Positions 5,586 through 14,271 of a stretch of DNA of 47,383 nucleotides are shown piece by piece. Within the stretch, counting starts at the first letter, position 1. Every line of letters begins with the position of its first letter. Location: the NCBI GenBank assembly GCA_016285085.1, contig JAEEQA010000009.1, forward strand, positions 1 to 47,383, read 5' to 3'. The stretch is from Bacteroidales bacterium. GTDB taxonomy: Bacteria; Bacteroidota; Bacteroidia; Bacteroidales; WCHB1-69. Below the pieces are notes generated by a model, which saw only the letters and a program-made list of their open reading frames with translations, made no database searches and was not told the DNA's origin. The position numbers and the translations under genes are program-made.

Positions 5586-7286
5586 TCACCGCTCCCGCCG
5601 TTCTATCACCTCCCGCAAGCGGTAGCGGTCGCCGGTGGATTTGCCGACGGCGTCAATAAACTGCTGGTCGTAGCCGGGTGTGTCGTAGCCCCAGCGGAGA
5701 AGCGTGCCATCCTCGCCGACCTTGCGTACAACCTGGTCGTTGTAGCGCACAATCAGGAATTTCGCCAGCTTGTCCCAACGCTGCATCATCCGGTTGGCAT
5801 ATTCAATGCTCTTGTTGTTCAAATAATTGCGTCGGTCATCGGGCGTCATCGTTTGGACTGCCTCCAGAACCTTGTCCTGATCGGCAAAGTAGTAGTCCTC
5901 CAGCTCATTCTGCGCCGCCCGCAGGTCACCAATCATCATGGAGTAGCGCGGATAGACCATGTTGGCCACCCAGTTGTTCATCCAGAATGCCGACTGGTCG
6001 TTGAACTCGGTGCGCGGGTTGTTCTCGGGGCGGAAGGGGTCGGGAACCTGCGTGATGCAGCAGTAGAGCGGCACGTAGGCCACCATGTTGGCATCATCGC
6101 AGTTGAACCACGTCACGCCGCCCACATCGTCGGGCAGCCACGAGCGCATCTGGCAGGTCATGGTGAACCCCGACTGCTGCGTGGCGATGGGGCGCTCGCG
6201 GAAGTAGTCGAGACTGTCGCTGTCTTTGAAGTGCATCGGCAGCGGCCGGATGGGCATTCCCCACGGTCCGGCGGTCATGTCGGCGGTCATATCGAGCGGC
6301 GTGCCTTCGAAATGGTCGCGCATATCACGCTGCAAATCGCGCAGGGAGAGCGGCGCGTCGGGCTTGATCCACAACGGCAGATGGTCGTATTCGCGGAAGT
6401 CGCCGTTGAGGTAGGGGAGGTATTGGTCCATCACCTCAGGGCTGCAGTGGTGCCGGAAGAAGCTCCACACGCGGGCATCGGCGTAGCGCACATTCTCAAA
6501 GTCGATGGGGCAGTAGGCGTCGCGGAACGAGAAATCCTCGTCCTTGCCGCTGAAAAATCCTTTCTCGCGTGCGAAAGTGATGACGTCGGCGGCATACACA
6601 CACTCCACCTCGGGCCGATGAATCTGCTTCAGATTCTGGCTGCTGATGCTGGCATACTTGCCTTTCTTTTCCAAAGGGAACTGGCGGATGCGGCTGAGGT
6701 TGGCATGGGCACATATGCAGTCGTCGGGAATGCGCAGCGCCACCCATACGGCACCCTTGCGACCGGGCCCTTTACCCACAATCTCCATGATCCAGGCCTC
6801 GTTGGGGTCGCACACGGTGATGCTCTCGCCGCTGCTGTTGTAGCCATATTCCTCCACCAGCTCCACCATGCAACGGATGGCCTCGCGGGCATTGGAGGAG
6901 CGCTGCAGTGCCAGCCGCATCAGCGTGAAGTAGTCGAGCAGGCCGTCGTTGTTGACCAGTTCCAGCCGCCCGTCGAAGGTGGTTTCCACGATGGTCACCT
7001 GCCGCTCGTTCATCAGCCCCACCACATTGTAGGTATAATCCACCTGCCGCACATACTGGTCTTCGTGCGTGGGTCCCCAGCCGTGCACCGCAATTTTCTC
7101 GTCCGGACTGTGCTTTCCCGAAGGAAGGTAAAACAGGTAGCCGGAAAAGCCGAAGCCGTCGCAGTTGTAGGTGCACATGACGCTTCCGTCCACCGAGGCT
7201 TTCTTGCCGACGATGAGGTTGGTGCAGGCCTTTGCAGGCACCATCATGGCCGCCAGCAATAGGGATAACAGGATTATCTTTTTCAT
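5586..7286 (-). CDS. C69 (U34) family dipeptidase, exported
   Basis: 566 residues. Peptidase family C69 comprises N-terminal-nucleophile dipeptidases related to PepD of lactobacilli. A Sec signal peptide (residues 1-20, ending VPAKA) is followed at once by Cys21 in ACTNLIVGKKAS. Cleavage after Ala20 would therefore expose the catalytic Cys as the new N-terminus. Other family hallmarks are SVDGSVMCTYNCD, the DEQYVRQVDYTYNVVGLMNE-like region and GESITVCDPNEAWIMEIVGKGPGR. It probably acts in the periplasm on small peptides, fitting an asaccharolytic or proteolytic lifestyle. Transcribed alone from the box at 7310-7317. Confidence 0.92.
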   Translation of the reverse strand: MKKIILLSLLLAAMMVPAKACTNLIVGKKASVDGSVMCTYNCDGFGFSGYLFYLPSGKHSPDEKIAVHGWGPTHEDQYVRQVDYTYNVVGLMNERQVTIVETTFDGRLELVNNDGLLDYFTLMRLALQRSSNAREAIRCMVELVEEYGYNSSGESITVCDPNEAWIMEIVGKGPGRKGAVWVALRIPDDCICAHANLSRIRQFPLEKKGKYASISSQNLKQIHRPEVECVYAADVITFAREKGFFSGKDEDFSFRDAYCPIDFENVRYADARVWSFFRHHCSPEVMDQYLPYLNGDFREYDHLPLWIKPDAPLSLRDLQRDMRDHFEGTPLDMTADMTAGPWGMPIRPLPMHFKDSDSLDYFRERPIATQQSGFTMTCQMRSWLPDDVGGVTWFNCDDANMVAYVPLYCCITQVPDPFRPENNPRTEFNDQSAFWMNNWVANMVYPRYSMMIGDLRAAQNELEDYYFADQDKVLEAVQTMTPDDRRNYLNNKSIEYANRMMQRWDKLAKFLIVRYNDQVVRKVGEDGTLLRWGYDTPGYDQQFIDAVGKSTGDRYRLREVIERRER

Positions 7287-7309
7287 TATCAGATTATTTA
7301 TTGGGGATG

Positions 7310-7317
7310 CAAAAATA
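7310..7317 (-). promoter_or_regulatory. -7 promoter box (TATTTTTG) for the C69 peptidase gene
   Basis: Exact TAnnTTTG match on the minus strand, 24 bp upstream of the ATG. Confidence 0.7.
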
Positions 7318-7426
7318 GGGAAAAGGCCGAGTGTAGCATTCCATAGTCCAATACTATTGCTGCTTTTATACGGGAGAATAGAGACGATGTGCGCAGGGAA
7401 AACTCAAATTAAGACACCTCTGTAAA

Positions 7427-8275
7427 TTACATCTCAAATTCCAGTTTTATCGGATAATGGTCTGATATGTAGGGCTTCCCGTAGTTCTTGGTGAGGGTCT
7501 GGAACCGCAGCGGTGTCGCATTCCGGAAGAAAATGTGGTCGATGATGCAGGGTTTCGGCGCGTTTCCGAACCCGTTGAAGGTATCCTTGTGGTCGGTCTT
7601 GGGCGCCACCTCCCTCGCCGCTTGGAGCCCGTTCTGGTCGAACGGTGCGAAAATGGGGCTTTCGATGGAGGAGTTGAGGTCGCCGCCAAGCAGTACCGGT
7701 GTCCCTTTCGGCACCATTTCGTCAATGAGCCGGCACAGCAGCAGCACGGAGTTCTTCCGCGCTTCCTGCCCCACATGGTCCAAATGTGTGTTGAAGTACC
7801 AAAAGTCGCGGCCGCTGGATTTGTCCTTCAGGTGCACGAAGGTCACTGTGCGGAAGCAGGCCGCGTCCCATCCCATCGACACTTTCTCCGGCGTCGCGCT
7901 CAGCCAGCGGGTTCCGTTCTCCAACAGTTCGAACTGGTCGGTGCGGAAAAAGACGGCCATGCACTCGCCGGCCTTCTTCCCGTCGTCGCGCCCCACTCCG
8001 ATCCGGGTGTATTGCGGGAAATTCTCCTCTATGTACTGAAGCTGGTCGGACAGCGCCTCCTGCAGCCCGAACAGGTCGGGTTTCTCCTCTTTCAGCATCT
8101 TGACGGTGGCGGATTTGCGCTTGTCCCACTGGTTTTCACCGTCTTCGCCGGAAGCGACATTGTAGCGGATGTTGAAGGAAATCAGTTTGTAATGTCCTGG
8201 CTTTTGCGCAAAAAGTGGGGCAATCGCAGCCGAAAGGCACAAGCTGATGAAAAGGGTGGAAAGGAAGCGTTTCAT
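7427..8275 (-). CDS. Endonuclease/exonuclease/phosphatase (EEP) family protein, exported
   Basis: 282 residues. A Sec signal peptide (about residues 1-23, ending PLFAQ) precedes a full EEP domain. Visible family motifs are SFNIRYN, the metal-binding Glu in LFGLQEAL, FNTHLDHVG, GGDLNSS, IDHIFF and the closing SDHYPIKLEFE. Exported EEP proteins of this type in Bacteroidota act as phosphodiesterases or nucleases; the substrate cannot be told. It starts 2 bp after the M23 peptidase stop and is the last gene of the operon running from 10696. The downstream C69 gene has its own promoter. Confidence 0.9.
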   Translation of the reverse strand: MKRFLSTLFISLCLSAAIAPLFAQKPGHYKLISFNIRYNVASGEDGENQWDKRKSATVKMLKEEKPDLFGLQEALSDQLQYIEENFPQYTRIGVGRDDGKKAGECMAVFFRTDQFELLENGTRWLSATPEKVSMGWDAACFRTVTFVHLKDKSSGRDFWYFNTHLDHVGQEARKNSVLLLCRLIDEMVPKGTPVLLGGDLNSSIESPIFAPFDQNGLQAAREVAPKTDHKDTFNGFGNAPKPCIIDHIFFRNATPLRFQTLTKNYGKPYISDHYPIKLEFEM

Positions 8276-8277
8276 GA

Positions 8278-9183
8278 TTATCGTACTCTTATTTTTTGGC
8301 CTAATTGAAGCGTTGCGTTTTCGTCAATGTTGTTCAAACGGCATATTTTTTCTACCGTTGTGTGGTTGTTGAGGGCGATGCGGTATAAAGTATCGCCTTG
8401 TTTCACAATGTGATAGTCGCCATTGGCCGGCGCGGTTGGTTTAGCGGGCTCGGTCGTGGCCTGCGGTTTTTTGTTCTCCGGTTCGAGAGTGGGCGTGACG
8501 GCGTTCTCCTCCGGGTACTCCTCTTCCATATGAAGATCCGACTTGGTAAGGACGAGGATGTTGCTGATCAGTTCCTCCTCGTCGAAGTCGATCATTTTGG
8601 AGGGGTCGAAGTGGGTGTAAAGGAAACGTGTTTCAAAGTGCAGGTGCTCCGTGGAGGCACGGCCGGTGCGTCCCGCCAAGCCGACCAACTGTCCTGATTT
8701 CACGATTTCGCCCCGCCCGACACATACAGAGTCCAGATGGGCGTAAAGGGTTTCCAGGGCATTGTAATGCCGCACCACCACCACTTTCCCGTAACTCGGC
8801 GAGTTCTTGACCAAGCGGACCACGCCGTCGAAACAGCAGCGGACAGGTGCCCCCAACGACAGTTTGAGGTCTATGCCCGTGTGCATTTTGCCGCTGCGCG
8901 TCCCATATTTCGACAGCACCTTTTCCGGCTCGCACGGCATTGCAAAGGGAGTGTTGCTTGCGTCAACCAATATGATTTTCAGGTCGTTGTTGTTTCCGAA
9001 AGGCAGCGGCAATTCGCGTCCCACTACATACTCGGCGCTCCAGTCCTGAACGTACAGGTTGTTTGCGGGAATCTCGTAATCCTCCCGGATGAAATTGGCA
9101 CTGTCGGTGCTACCTCCGTTTTGTGCAAATAATTGAATGCCAATGAGAAGAGCCAGCAATAGCAGAAAAGCGACTTTTTTCAT
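8278..9183 (-). CDS. M23 family metallopeptidase with C-terminal LysM domain
   Basis: 301 residues, exported (signal peptide about 1-20, LFAQ). The LytM/M23 zinc peptidase domain (about 85-190) keeps the metal and catalytic motifs HTGID (His101, Asp105), YAHL (His149) and HLHFE (His182), so it should be an active peptidoglycan endopeptidase. A Pro/Thr-rich linker leads to a LysM peptidoglycan-binding domain at 257-301 ([11 protein letters not shown]...LGQKIRVR). Its ATG overlaps the stop of the upstream nucleotidyltransferase gene by 4 bp (ATGA), indicating translational coupling in the cell-envelope operon. Confidence 0.93.
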   Translation of the reverse strand: MKKVAFLLLLALLIGIQLFAQNGGSTDSANFIREDYEIPANNLYVQDWSAEYVVGRELPLPFGNNNDLKIILVDASNTPFAMPCEPEKVLSKYGTRSGKMHTGIDLKLSLGAPVRCCFDGVVRLVKNSPSYGKVVVVRHYNALETLYAHLDSVCVGRGEIVKSGQLVGLAGRTGRASTEHLHFETRFLYTHFDPSKMIDFDEEELISNILVLTKSDLHMEEEYPEENAVTPTLEPENKKPQATTEPAKPTAPANGDYHIVKQGDTLYRIALNNHTTVEKICRLNNIDENATLQLGQKIRVR

Positions 9184-9650
9184 AATACATTGATGATTTT
9201 GGTGGAAGAATAGCCGTCCACAAAAGGAATGGTGAGGACTTTTCCGCCGTTTTTCTGGACAAAGTCGGCACCGACGATATCTTCGATTTTGTAGTCACCG
9301 CCTTTGACGAGAATGTCGGGTCTCACCTGCTCTATCAAATTTTTGGGAGTATCTTCTTCAAAAAGAATAATATAGTCAATAAACGAAAGTGCAGCTAATA
9401 CGAGGGCGCGGTCGTTTTCGTTGTTGATGGGTCGGCTTTCGCCTTTGAGCCGTCTCACAGAGGCATCGCTGTTGAGTCCCACCACAAGGCAGTCGCCGAG
9501 GTCGCGGGCTGCTGCCAAATAGGTGACGTGTCCGCGGTGCAGCACGTCGAAACAGCCGTTGGTAAAAACGACATTATGGTTCTCTTTGCGAACCTTCGCC
9601 CACTGCGCAATCGTAATGATTTTTGATTCTATTGATTGAATAATGGACAT
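9180..9650 (-). CDS. rfaE2: RfaE2-type D-glycero-beta-D-manno-heptose 1-phosphate adenylyltransferase
   Basis: 156 residues, the length of a stand-alone cytidylyltransferase-like domain corresponding to the C-terminal half of HldE. The nucleotidyl-transfer motif HxGH is present as HRGH (residues 38-41) in [13 protein letters not shown], with [13 protein letters not shown] and the C-terminal [10 protein letters not shown] matching the ISTT-type motif. It would make ADP-heptose precursors for lipopolysaccharide in the cytoplasm. The kinase half is not encoded nearby. It lies 5 bp downstream of the flippase-like gene and overlaps the M23 gene by 4 bp. Confidence 0.9.
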   Translation of the reverse strand: MSIIQSIESKIITIAQWAKVRKENHNVVFTNGCFDVLHRGHVTYLAAARDLGDCLVVGLNSDASVRRLKGESRPINNENDRALVLAALSFIDYIILFEEDTPKNLIEQVRPDILVKGGDYKIEDIVGADFVQKNGGKVLTIPFVDGYSSTKIINVL

Positions 9651-9655
9651 TTGCG

Positions 9656-10696
9656 TTATTCTTTCCGTTTGACAAAAGAGGTCGCGATCATGGAGAAGAT
9701 GCCGAGCACGAGCACTTGCAGGGTCTGCACGCCCCAGCCAATCCAGCCGGCAGCAAGTCCCGCGCTGTAGTCCACGCCGAACAGGACAAGTGTCGCCGCC
9801 ACAATCAGAGGATATGCCCCGATGCCGCCGGGACCGATGAGGAAGCCAAGATTGCCGAGGGCAAACACGGTGAACATTACGGTGAAACTCATACCCGCCA
9901 GAAAGTCAAAGGCCTGGAAACAGAACACGGTTTCCAATATCCATAGAATCCAGATGGATACGGTATAAACAATGAATAAACCGGGATTCTTCAGGTCCTT
10001 GATGGATACAAGCCCTTGCCAGATTCCAACAAAAAAGTTTTTGATTTTGACGAAAAAGTTGATTTTCGACCACCATTTTTTTGTCAATATTGCCACAATG
10101 ATAAAGGCGATGATGGCTCCGAGGAGGATGAACATCGTGTAGTTGTGAACCATGTCGGAGAATTTGGCGCTCATGCCTTCCCGCAGGGTGACATCGCCGA
10201 CTTTGATGGCGTCAAGCAGCCCCGTGTTGATGACGAACGCACTGAGAAACACGAGGATAAGGCAGATGAGGTCCACCGCCCGTTCCGTCACCACGGTTCC
10301 CAAAGACTTCTCGAAGGGGACTTTCTCATACCTTTGCAAGAAGGTGCAACGCAGCACTTCACCCAGGCGGGGAAATGCGTAGTTGGCGAGGTACATCACC
10401 ATCACAGAGTAGAAAACCATGCTTGTCCGCGTTTCGTAGCCGAGCGGCTGGAGAAGCTGTCGGTTCCGGAGCGCGCGGATGTAGTTGGAAATCGCTGCCA
10501 CCAAGAAAGCGAGGAAGAGGAAAACCCACGCCGAACCGCGGGTCACCTGCGCCGCGCTTTCTTTCAGATTCTCCACATCATCAGGGGACAATTTTCTGAC
10601 TGACAGCCAGATAAAGAAAGCACCGATTCCAAAGAAAAGAATGAATTTAAGTACCTTTTTGGCGATTTCGCCGAACTTATTGGTTGTGGTTTCCAT
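9656..10696 (-). CDS. Flippase-like / lysylphosphatidylglycerol synthase-type integral membrane protein
   Basis: 346 residues with about eight predicted membrane spans, including [20 protein letters not shown], the [20 protein letters not shown] region and a C-terminal [15 protein letters not shown] helix. The family pattern ([15 protein letters not shown], then [16 protein letters not shown]) matches the MprF-like transmembrane domain (UPF0104/AglD2), without the soluble synthase domain. Such proteins are proposed lipid or glycolipid flippases. It is the first gene of the envelope operon with rfaE2, M23/LysM and EEP genes, preceded by a -7 box at 10715-10722. Confidence 0.88.
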   Translation of the reverse strand: METTTNKFGEIAKKVLKFILFFGIGAFFIWLSVRKLSPDDVENLKESAAQVTRGSAWVFLFLAFLVAAISNYIRALRNRQLLQPLGYETRTSMVFYSVMVMYLANYAFPRLGEVLRCTFLQRYEKVPFEKSLGTVVTERAVDLICLILVFLSAFVINTGLLDAIKVGDVTLREGMSAKFSDMVHNYTMFILLGAIIAFIIVAILTKKWWSKINFFVKIKNFFVGIWQGLVSIKDLKNPGLFIVYTVSIWILWILETVFCFQAFDFLAGMSFTVMFTVFALGNLGFLIGPGGIGAYPLIVAATLVLFGVDYSAGLAAGWIGWGVQTLQVLVLGIFSMIATSFVKRKE

Positions 10697-10714
10697 TTGC
10701 TAAAAATAAGTCGG

Positions 10715-10722
10715 CAAAGGTA
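10715..10722 (-). promoter_or_regulatory. -7 promoter box (TACCTTTG) for the envelope operon
   Basis: Exact TAnnTTTG match on the minus strand, 19 bp upstream of the flippase-like gene start. It lies just beyond the stop codon of the next minus-strand gene. Confidence 0.7.
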
Positions 10723-10729
10723 CGATTTT

Positions 10730-11677
10730 TTACCGCATAATTGTCAGTGTGCCGGTGCGTGTTTCGTCAATTCCGTGCAGGGTGTAAACGAACTGGTAGA
10801 AATAGGTGCCGTCGGGGAGGTTCGGTGCACCCCAGTCGTTCTTGTAGTTGACGGTCTGGAACACGATGGTGCCGCTGCTATTCCTGATAATGAGCCGGTT
10901 GCGCTCGGTTTGGTCGATTCCTTTGATGATGAAGACATCGTTGTAGCCGTCGCCGTTGGGGGTGATGATGTTGGGAATGACGAGTGTCACCGGCGGCGTG
11001 AAGTCGATATTGCTGAGGTTTTCAGCCTCCTCCAGGACGGGGTCGGAAAGGTCGGTGAGGGGAGAGGTTTGGGCTGGTTTGTTCTCCTTCGCGGGTTTGG
11101 GATCTGTTTTGGGGGTGGACGTTGCTGCGGAAGGCTTCGCAGGTGCGGTGGAGGCCGTGGCTTGCGGAGCGGGCGGGGTGGCGGGAGCGGGTGTCACTAT
11201 GGTTTCCGCAACCTTCGGGGCGGGGACTGAGGAGGTCGGAAGGTCGTCAGTGGCTGCGGCGGGACTTCCGTTGGCAGCGGCTTCGGACGGCCGGGAGGTT
11301 GCGGGCGTACCCTTGATTCCGGCGGGTTGGGGCTCTTCTGTGACTTCCGTCACCTCCGCCACGAGGTCGTCCGTGTGGACGGAATCGGACAGGACAATCC
11401 GGTTCTCAATATTCTGTTGGGCCGGGGTCGGAACAACGGTGTCGGATTTGGAGAGCGACAAGATGACGGCAGTGGTGGCGATGGCGGCGGCGCCGACGGC
11501 CCCGATGATGACTTTGGCCGCCGTCGAGAGTGCGTGACCTGCAACTTTTGTGGCTGTGGCGGCCGTGCCCGCTGCACCTGAAGCGGCGGCGAGGTTACCC
11601 TCAATCGCCTCCCAGCAGTGTGCCGATGGGGTCACTTCCACATTTTCCAGTAACTGTTTAATCTCTTCGTCTCTCAT
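10730..11677 (-). CDS. Single-span membrane protein with T9SS type B (CHU_C/gliding-type) C-terminal domain; putative anti-sigma partner
   Basis: 315 residues. The N-terminal 50 (MRDEEIKQLLENVEVTPSAH) are soluble and resemble the short cytoplasmic part of anti-sigma-like proteins. One hydrophobic span follows (about residues 53-75, VIIGAVGAAAIATTAVILSL). About 150 residues rich in Pro/Ala/Thr/Lys form an extended linker. The end (about 228-315) is a clear gliding-motility/type B sorting domain: IITPNGDGYNDVFIIKG ... NDWGAPNLPDGTYFYQFVYT. There is no cleavable signal peptide, unusual for a type B domain protein. It starts 18 bp after the ECF sigma gene and is almost certainly co-expressed with it. 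The anti-sigma role is inferred from position and topology. Confidence 0.8.
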   Translation of the reverse strand: MRDEEIKQLLENVEVTPSAHCWEAIEGNLAAASGAAGTAATATKVAGHALSTAAKVIIGAVGAAAIATTAVILSLSKSDTVVPTPAQQNIENRIVLSDSVHTDDLVAEVTEVTEEPQPAGIKGTPATSRPSEAAANGSPAAATDDLPTSSVPAPKVAETIVTPAPATPPAPQATASTAPAKPSAATSTPKTDPKPAKENKPAQTSPLTDLSDPVLEEAENLSNIDFTPPVTLVIPNIITPNGDGYNDVFIIKGIDQTERNRLIIRNSSGTIVFQTVNYKNDWGAPNLPDGTYFYQFVYTLHGIDETRTGTLTIMR

Positions 11678-11695
11678 TTTTTTATGGGTGAAAAA

Positions 11696-12220
11696 TCACC
11701 GTTTTATTCTTTCTTTCAACCAGTTGCGGGCCCTTGTCAGTTGCGATCGCGAGGTGCTTTCCTGAATGTCGAGCATTTCGCCGATCTCTTGGTGTGAGTA
11801 CCCTTCGACCACCGCGAGGTTGAAGATGACGCGGTAGGTTTCGGGCATCCGTTGGATGAGTGCCAGCAGCTCTTTCTCCTGTATGTGGTCCGAGGGCAGT
11901 TCGTTTGTGCTTCGGAGTTCGTTTTCGGCATCGTCGAGCGGCAGCGCGTTGTGGTGCTTGTGGTGCATCCGGAAATGGCTGATGGCCGCGTTCACCATAA
12001 TCCGTCGCATCCATGTGGCGAGGCTGCTGTCGAAGCGGAAGTTTTGCAGGTTGGAGAATATTTTCGTAAACCCCTCTATCAGAATGTCTTCTCCCTCTTC
12101 TCGCGAATTGGCATACCTCATGCACAACCCCATCATTTGCGATGAGTAGGTGTCGTAGAGTTGCCTTTGGGCGTTCTTGTCGTTTCCCAGGCACTTTTCG
12201 ACAAGTTCTTTCTCATCCAT
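11696..12220 (-). CDS. RNA polymerase ECF-type sigma-70 factor
   Basis: 174 residues from the ATG at 12220; the ORF track starts three codons earlier at a GTG. Sigma region 2 is present (DTYSSQMMGLCMRYANSREE, then FRFDSSLATWMRRIMVNAAI), as is region 4 with its helix-turn-helix (LAVVEGYSHQEIGEMLDIQE, then STSRSQLTRARNWLKE). It directs transcription of a regulon not identifiable here. It is followed after 18 bp by a membrane protein carrying a T9SS type B domain. A TAATTTTG -7 box at 12264-12271 overlaps the stop of the upstream DUF4837 gene. Confidence 0.93.
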   Translation of the reverse strand: MDEKELVEKCLGNDKNAQRQLYDTYSSQMMGLCMRYANSREEGEDILIEGFTKIFSNLQNFRFDSSLATWMRRIMVNAAISHFRMHHKHHNALPLDDAENELRSTNELPSDHIQEKELLALIQRMPETYRVIFNLAVVEGYSHQEIGEMLDIQESTSRSQLTRARNWLKERIKR

Positions 12221-12263
12221 TGGTTTCACAGAGGGGCTAGACGCAGGAAAATCGGAAATGTTG

Positions 12264-12271
12264 CAAAATTA
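12264..12271 (-). promoter_or_regulatory. -7 promoter box (TAATTTTG) for the sigma factor gene
   Basis: TAnnTTTG match on the minus strand, 43 bp upstream of the sigma ATG, overlapping the DUF4837 stop codon. Confidence 0.5.
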
Positions 12272-13234
12272 TTTTACAGATTTTACAATAGCCTCTACCT
12301 GACGGAGATAGTTGCGCTTTGGCTCATTGGGGGCGTACACAAAACCGTCCACGCTGATGCACTTGTTCTGGGCGTTCACGTATGAAAAATGGTAGAAGGG
12401 GCCACCCATATAGTCGTTTTCAGTTTCCCAAAGGCCGCGCATCTCCATCCCGATTTTGCTGCCGAGTTGCATCGGTTGCGCGTCGGGAAGGTCGGCCAGT
12501 CGGGTGACAACGGGATGGACCGTCTCTTTCTCGCCTTCAATGAACTTGCGGCAGAAATTGTTGCGGTCGTTGATCATGCTTTCGCGTGTGATGACAGTGC
12601 TGTCGGAGCGGTAGATCATAACGAAGCGGTCGTTGACAGCCGTGCGGTAGGCAATCCAAAGGAAGTCGTCGCCTTCACGGGCCACACTGTAGTCTTTGGG
12701 TACAGTCAGCAGAATTCCGAATTTGTCCTTGATGCGGCGTTGCAGTTCCACGTTGAGGATGGTTTCGTATGCCGCTTGTATTTTCCGTATGTCATTTTCG
12801 TACAAGGCAGTGCGGATTTCCATCTGCTGGTCCACAAAACTTTGGAAGCAGCTGTTGATATCCTTTCCCCTCACTTCGACATAAATCTGCGGATTGGCAT
12901 AGACACCTTTTGATATGTCACAGGTGGCGGAATCGTCCTGTGTGATTTCAAAACGGACGATATTGTGGTGGCGCTGCTTGTCGGCTTGGAAAAACTGCTC
13001 GTCCAGAAGCAGCACGTCGAACATCGGCTCATCCTGGTTAAGGCAGGGCTGCGGCACGCTCAGCAGTTTGCGTACGCTGTCCTGGATTTCCTGGGGCCAG
13101 ACATCTTTGTCCATAATGACCAACACCTCGTTGGCGATGCCTACGGAGGCGTTGTCCACTTTCACGGTGAACGCTTTTTTGCACGATGTCATCACTGCAA
13201 TGGCGGCGATGCATAAAACCAATATTTTTTTCAT
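12269..13234 (-). CDS. DUF4837 family lipoprotein
   Basis: 321 residues. The lipobox VMTSC gives lipidated Cys18, so the protein is anchored in the membrane facing the periplasm. The body matches DUF4837, a family nearly confined to Bacteroidota: NEVLVIMDKDVWPQEIQDSV near the start, VPKDYSVAREGDDFLWIAYR in the middle, and RGLWETENDYMGGPFYHFSY near the end. No function is established. It lies upstream of the sigma gene on the same strand with a 48-bp gap that contains a separate -7 box. I see no clear -7 box directly upstream of its own ATG. Confidence 0.9.
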   Translation of the reverse strand: MKKILVLCIAAIAVMTSCKKAFTVKVDNASVGIANEVLVIMDKDVWPQEIQDSVRKLLSVPQPCLNQDEPMFDVLLLDEQFFQADKQRHHNIVRFEITQDDSATCDISKGVYANPQIYVEVRGKDINSCFQSFVDQQMEIRTALYENDIRKIQAAYETILNVELQRRIKDKFGILLTVPKDYSVAREGDDFLWIAYRTAVNDRFVMIYRSDSTVITRESMINDRNNFCRKFIEGEKETVHPVVTRLADLPDAQPMQLGSKIGMEMRGLWETENDYMGGPFYHFSYVNAQNKCISVDGFVYAPNEPKRNYLRQVEAIVKSVK

Positions 13235-13341
13235 AACATTAAATTTTTGAGTTTAATAAAATATGTTTGGTATGGATGTTGCTTCTTTGAGATTCGCTAC
13301 CGTATGTCGCTACTGATTTCTGATTCCTAATTTCTAAATCC

Positions 13342-14196
13342 TTATTCCTCACTCCTGTTTTTTATGAATTTCGCTGCGGTCCATTCGTTTTTCACCTTGT
13401 TGGAAACGAATTCCAGACCGAGACTGGCGGCTTTTTCTTTGATGATGTTGAGGTCGTTGCCCTGGTAGAAACCGCTGAAGAAGATGCAGGAGCCGCTGTG
13501 CATGGACTTGGCATAAAGGTGCATGTCGTTGAGCAGGATGTTCCGGTTGATGTTGGCGATGATGACATCGAAGACCTGCTCGCCGATGGCGTTGGCGTCT
13601 CCCAGCTTCACGGTGATGTCGTCGATGCCGTTGCGGGCATTGTTCTCGATGTTGTTTTCGTAGGCCCACGGGTCGTTGTCGATGGCGACGACGGGGCTGG
13701 CGCCGCGTTTGCGGGCAAGGATGGCCAAAACGCCTGTTCCGGAGCCCATGTCGAGCAACGATTTTCCGTTGAAGTCCTCTTCCAGAATGTATTCAATCAT
13801 CAGGGAGGTGGTTTCGTGGTGCGCCGTCCCGAACGACATCTTCGGTTCGATGATGATTTCGTATTCAACATCGGGCTTGGGTTCGTGGAACGGGGCACGG
13901 ATGTGGCAGCGACCGGCAATCGTCACCGGCTCGTAGCTGGCCTCCCATACCGCATTCCAGTCTTGCTCTTCAATACGGCTGATGTCGTATTTTACATCGG
14001 TGTCGAAGCCGTGGTTTTGAAGAAGTTGGTCAATGGTTGCGGCATCATAGAGTTCCTCTTTGATGTAGGCGAGCAGGATGTTTTCGAACTCGCCTTCCAT
14101 AAAGCTGTCGCAGCCCGCATCGGCGAGGAGGGAGGTGAAGACGTCCTTCCACGGTTCCGCTTGTGCTAAGGTCAGTTTGATTTCAATGAAAGCCAT
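13342..14196 (-). CDS. prmA: Ribosomal protein L11 methyltransferase
   Basis: 284 residues, the normal length. PrmA trimethylates ribosomal protein L11 with S-adenosylmethionine in the cytoplasm. The N-terminal substrate-recognition domain is followed by MSFGTAHHETT (120-130) and the SAM-binding motif LLDMGSGTGVLAIL (147-160). AIDNDPWAYENNIENN (motif II) and IIANINRNILL (motif IV) complete the set. Asp-Asn-Asp after strand 2 is as expected for a class I methyltransferase. It follows the PepSY-like gene on the same strand, separated by a terminator-like hairpin, so it probably has its own weak promoter. Confidence 0.95.
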   Translation of the reverse strand: MAFIEIKLTLAQAEPWKDVFTSLLADAGCDSFMEGEFENILLAYIKEELYDAATIDQLLQNHGFDTDVKYDISRIEEQDWNAVWEASYEPVTIAGRCHIRAPFHEPKPDVEYEIIIEPKMSFGTAHHETTSLMIEYILEEDFNGKSLLDMGSGTGVLAILARKRGASPVVAIDNDPWAYENNIENNARNGIDDITVKLGDANAIGEQVFDVIIANINRNILLNDMHLYAKSMHSGSCIFFSGFYQGNDLNIIKEKAASLGLEFVSNKVKNEWTAAKFIKNRSEE

Positions 14197-14208
14197 ACGT
14201 TATCTATT

Positions 14209-14248
14209 AAAAAGCGCGTGTCGAAGCCGAAGCTCGCGGGCACGCGCG
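14209..14248 (-). terminator. Terminator of the PepSY-like gene
   Basis: Read on the minus strand: GCGCGTG ... CACGCGC with an inner GC-rich stem-loop, followed by TTTTTAATAG. It lies between the stop of the 620-residue gene and prmA. Confidence 0.65.
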
Positions 14249-14271
14249 TTGTTCTTGAATGAAGTTCTGCT

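Noticed and set aside
5853-7262. Open frame of 469 codons on the plus strand
   Set aside because: It is antisense to the C69 peptidase gene, with His/Val/Gly-rich low-information translation and no family match.
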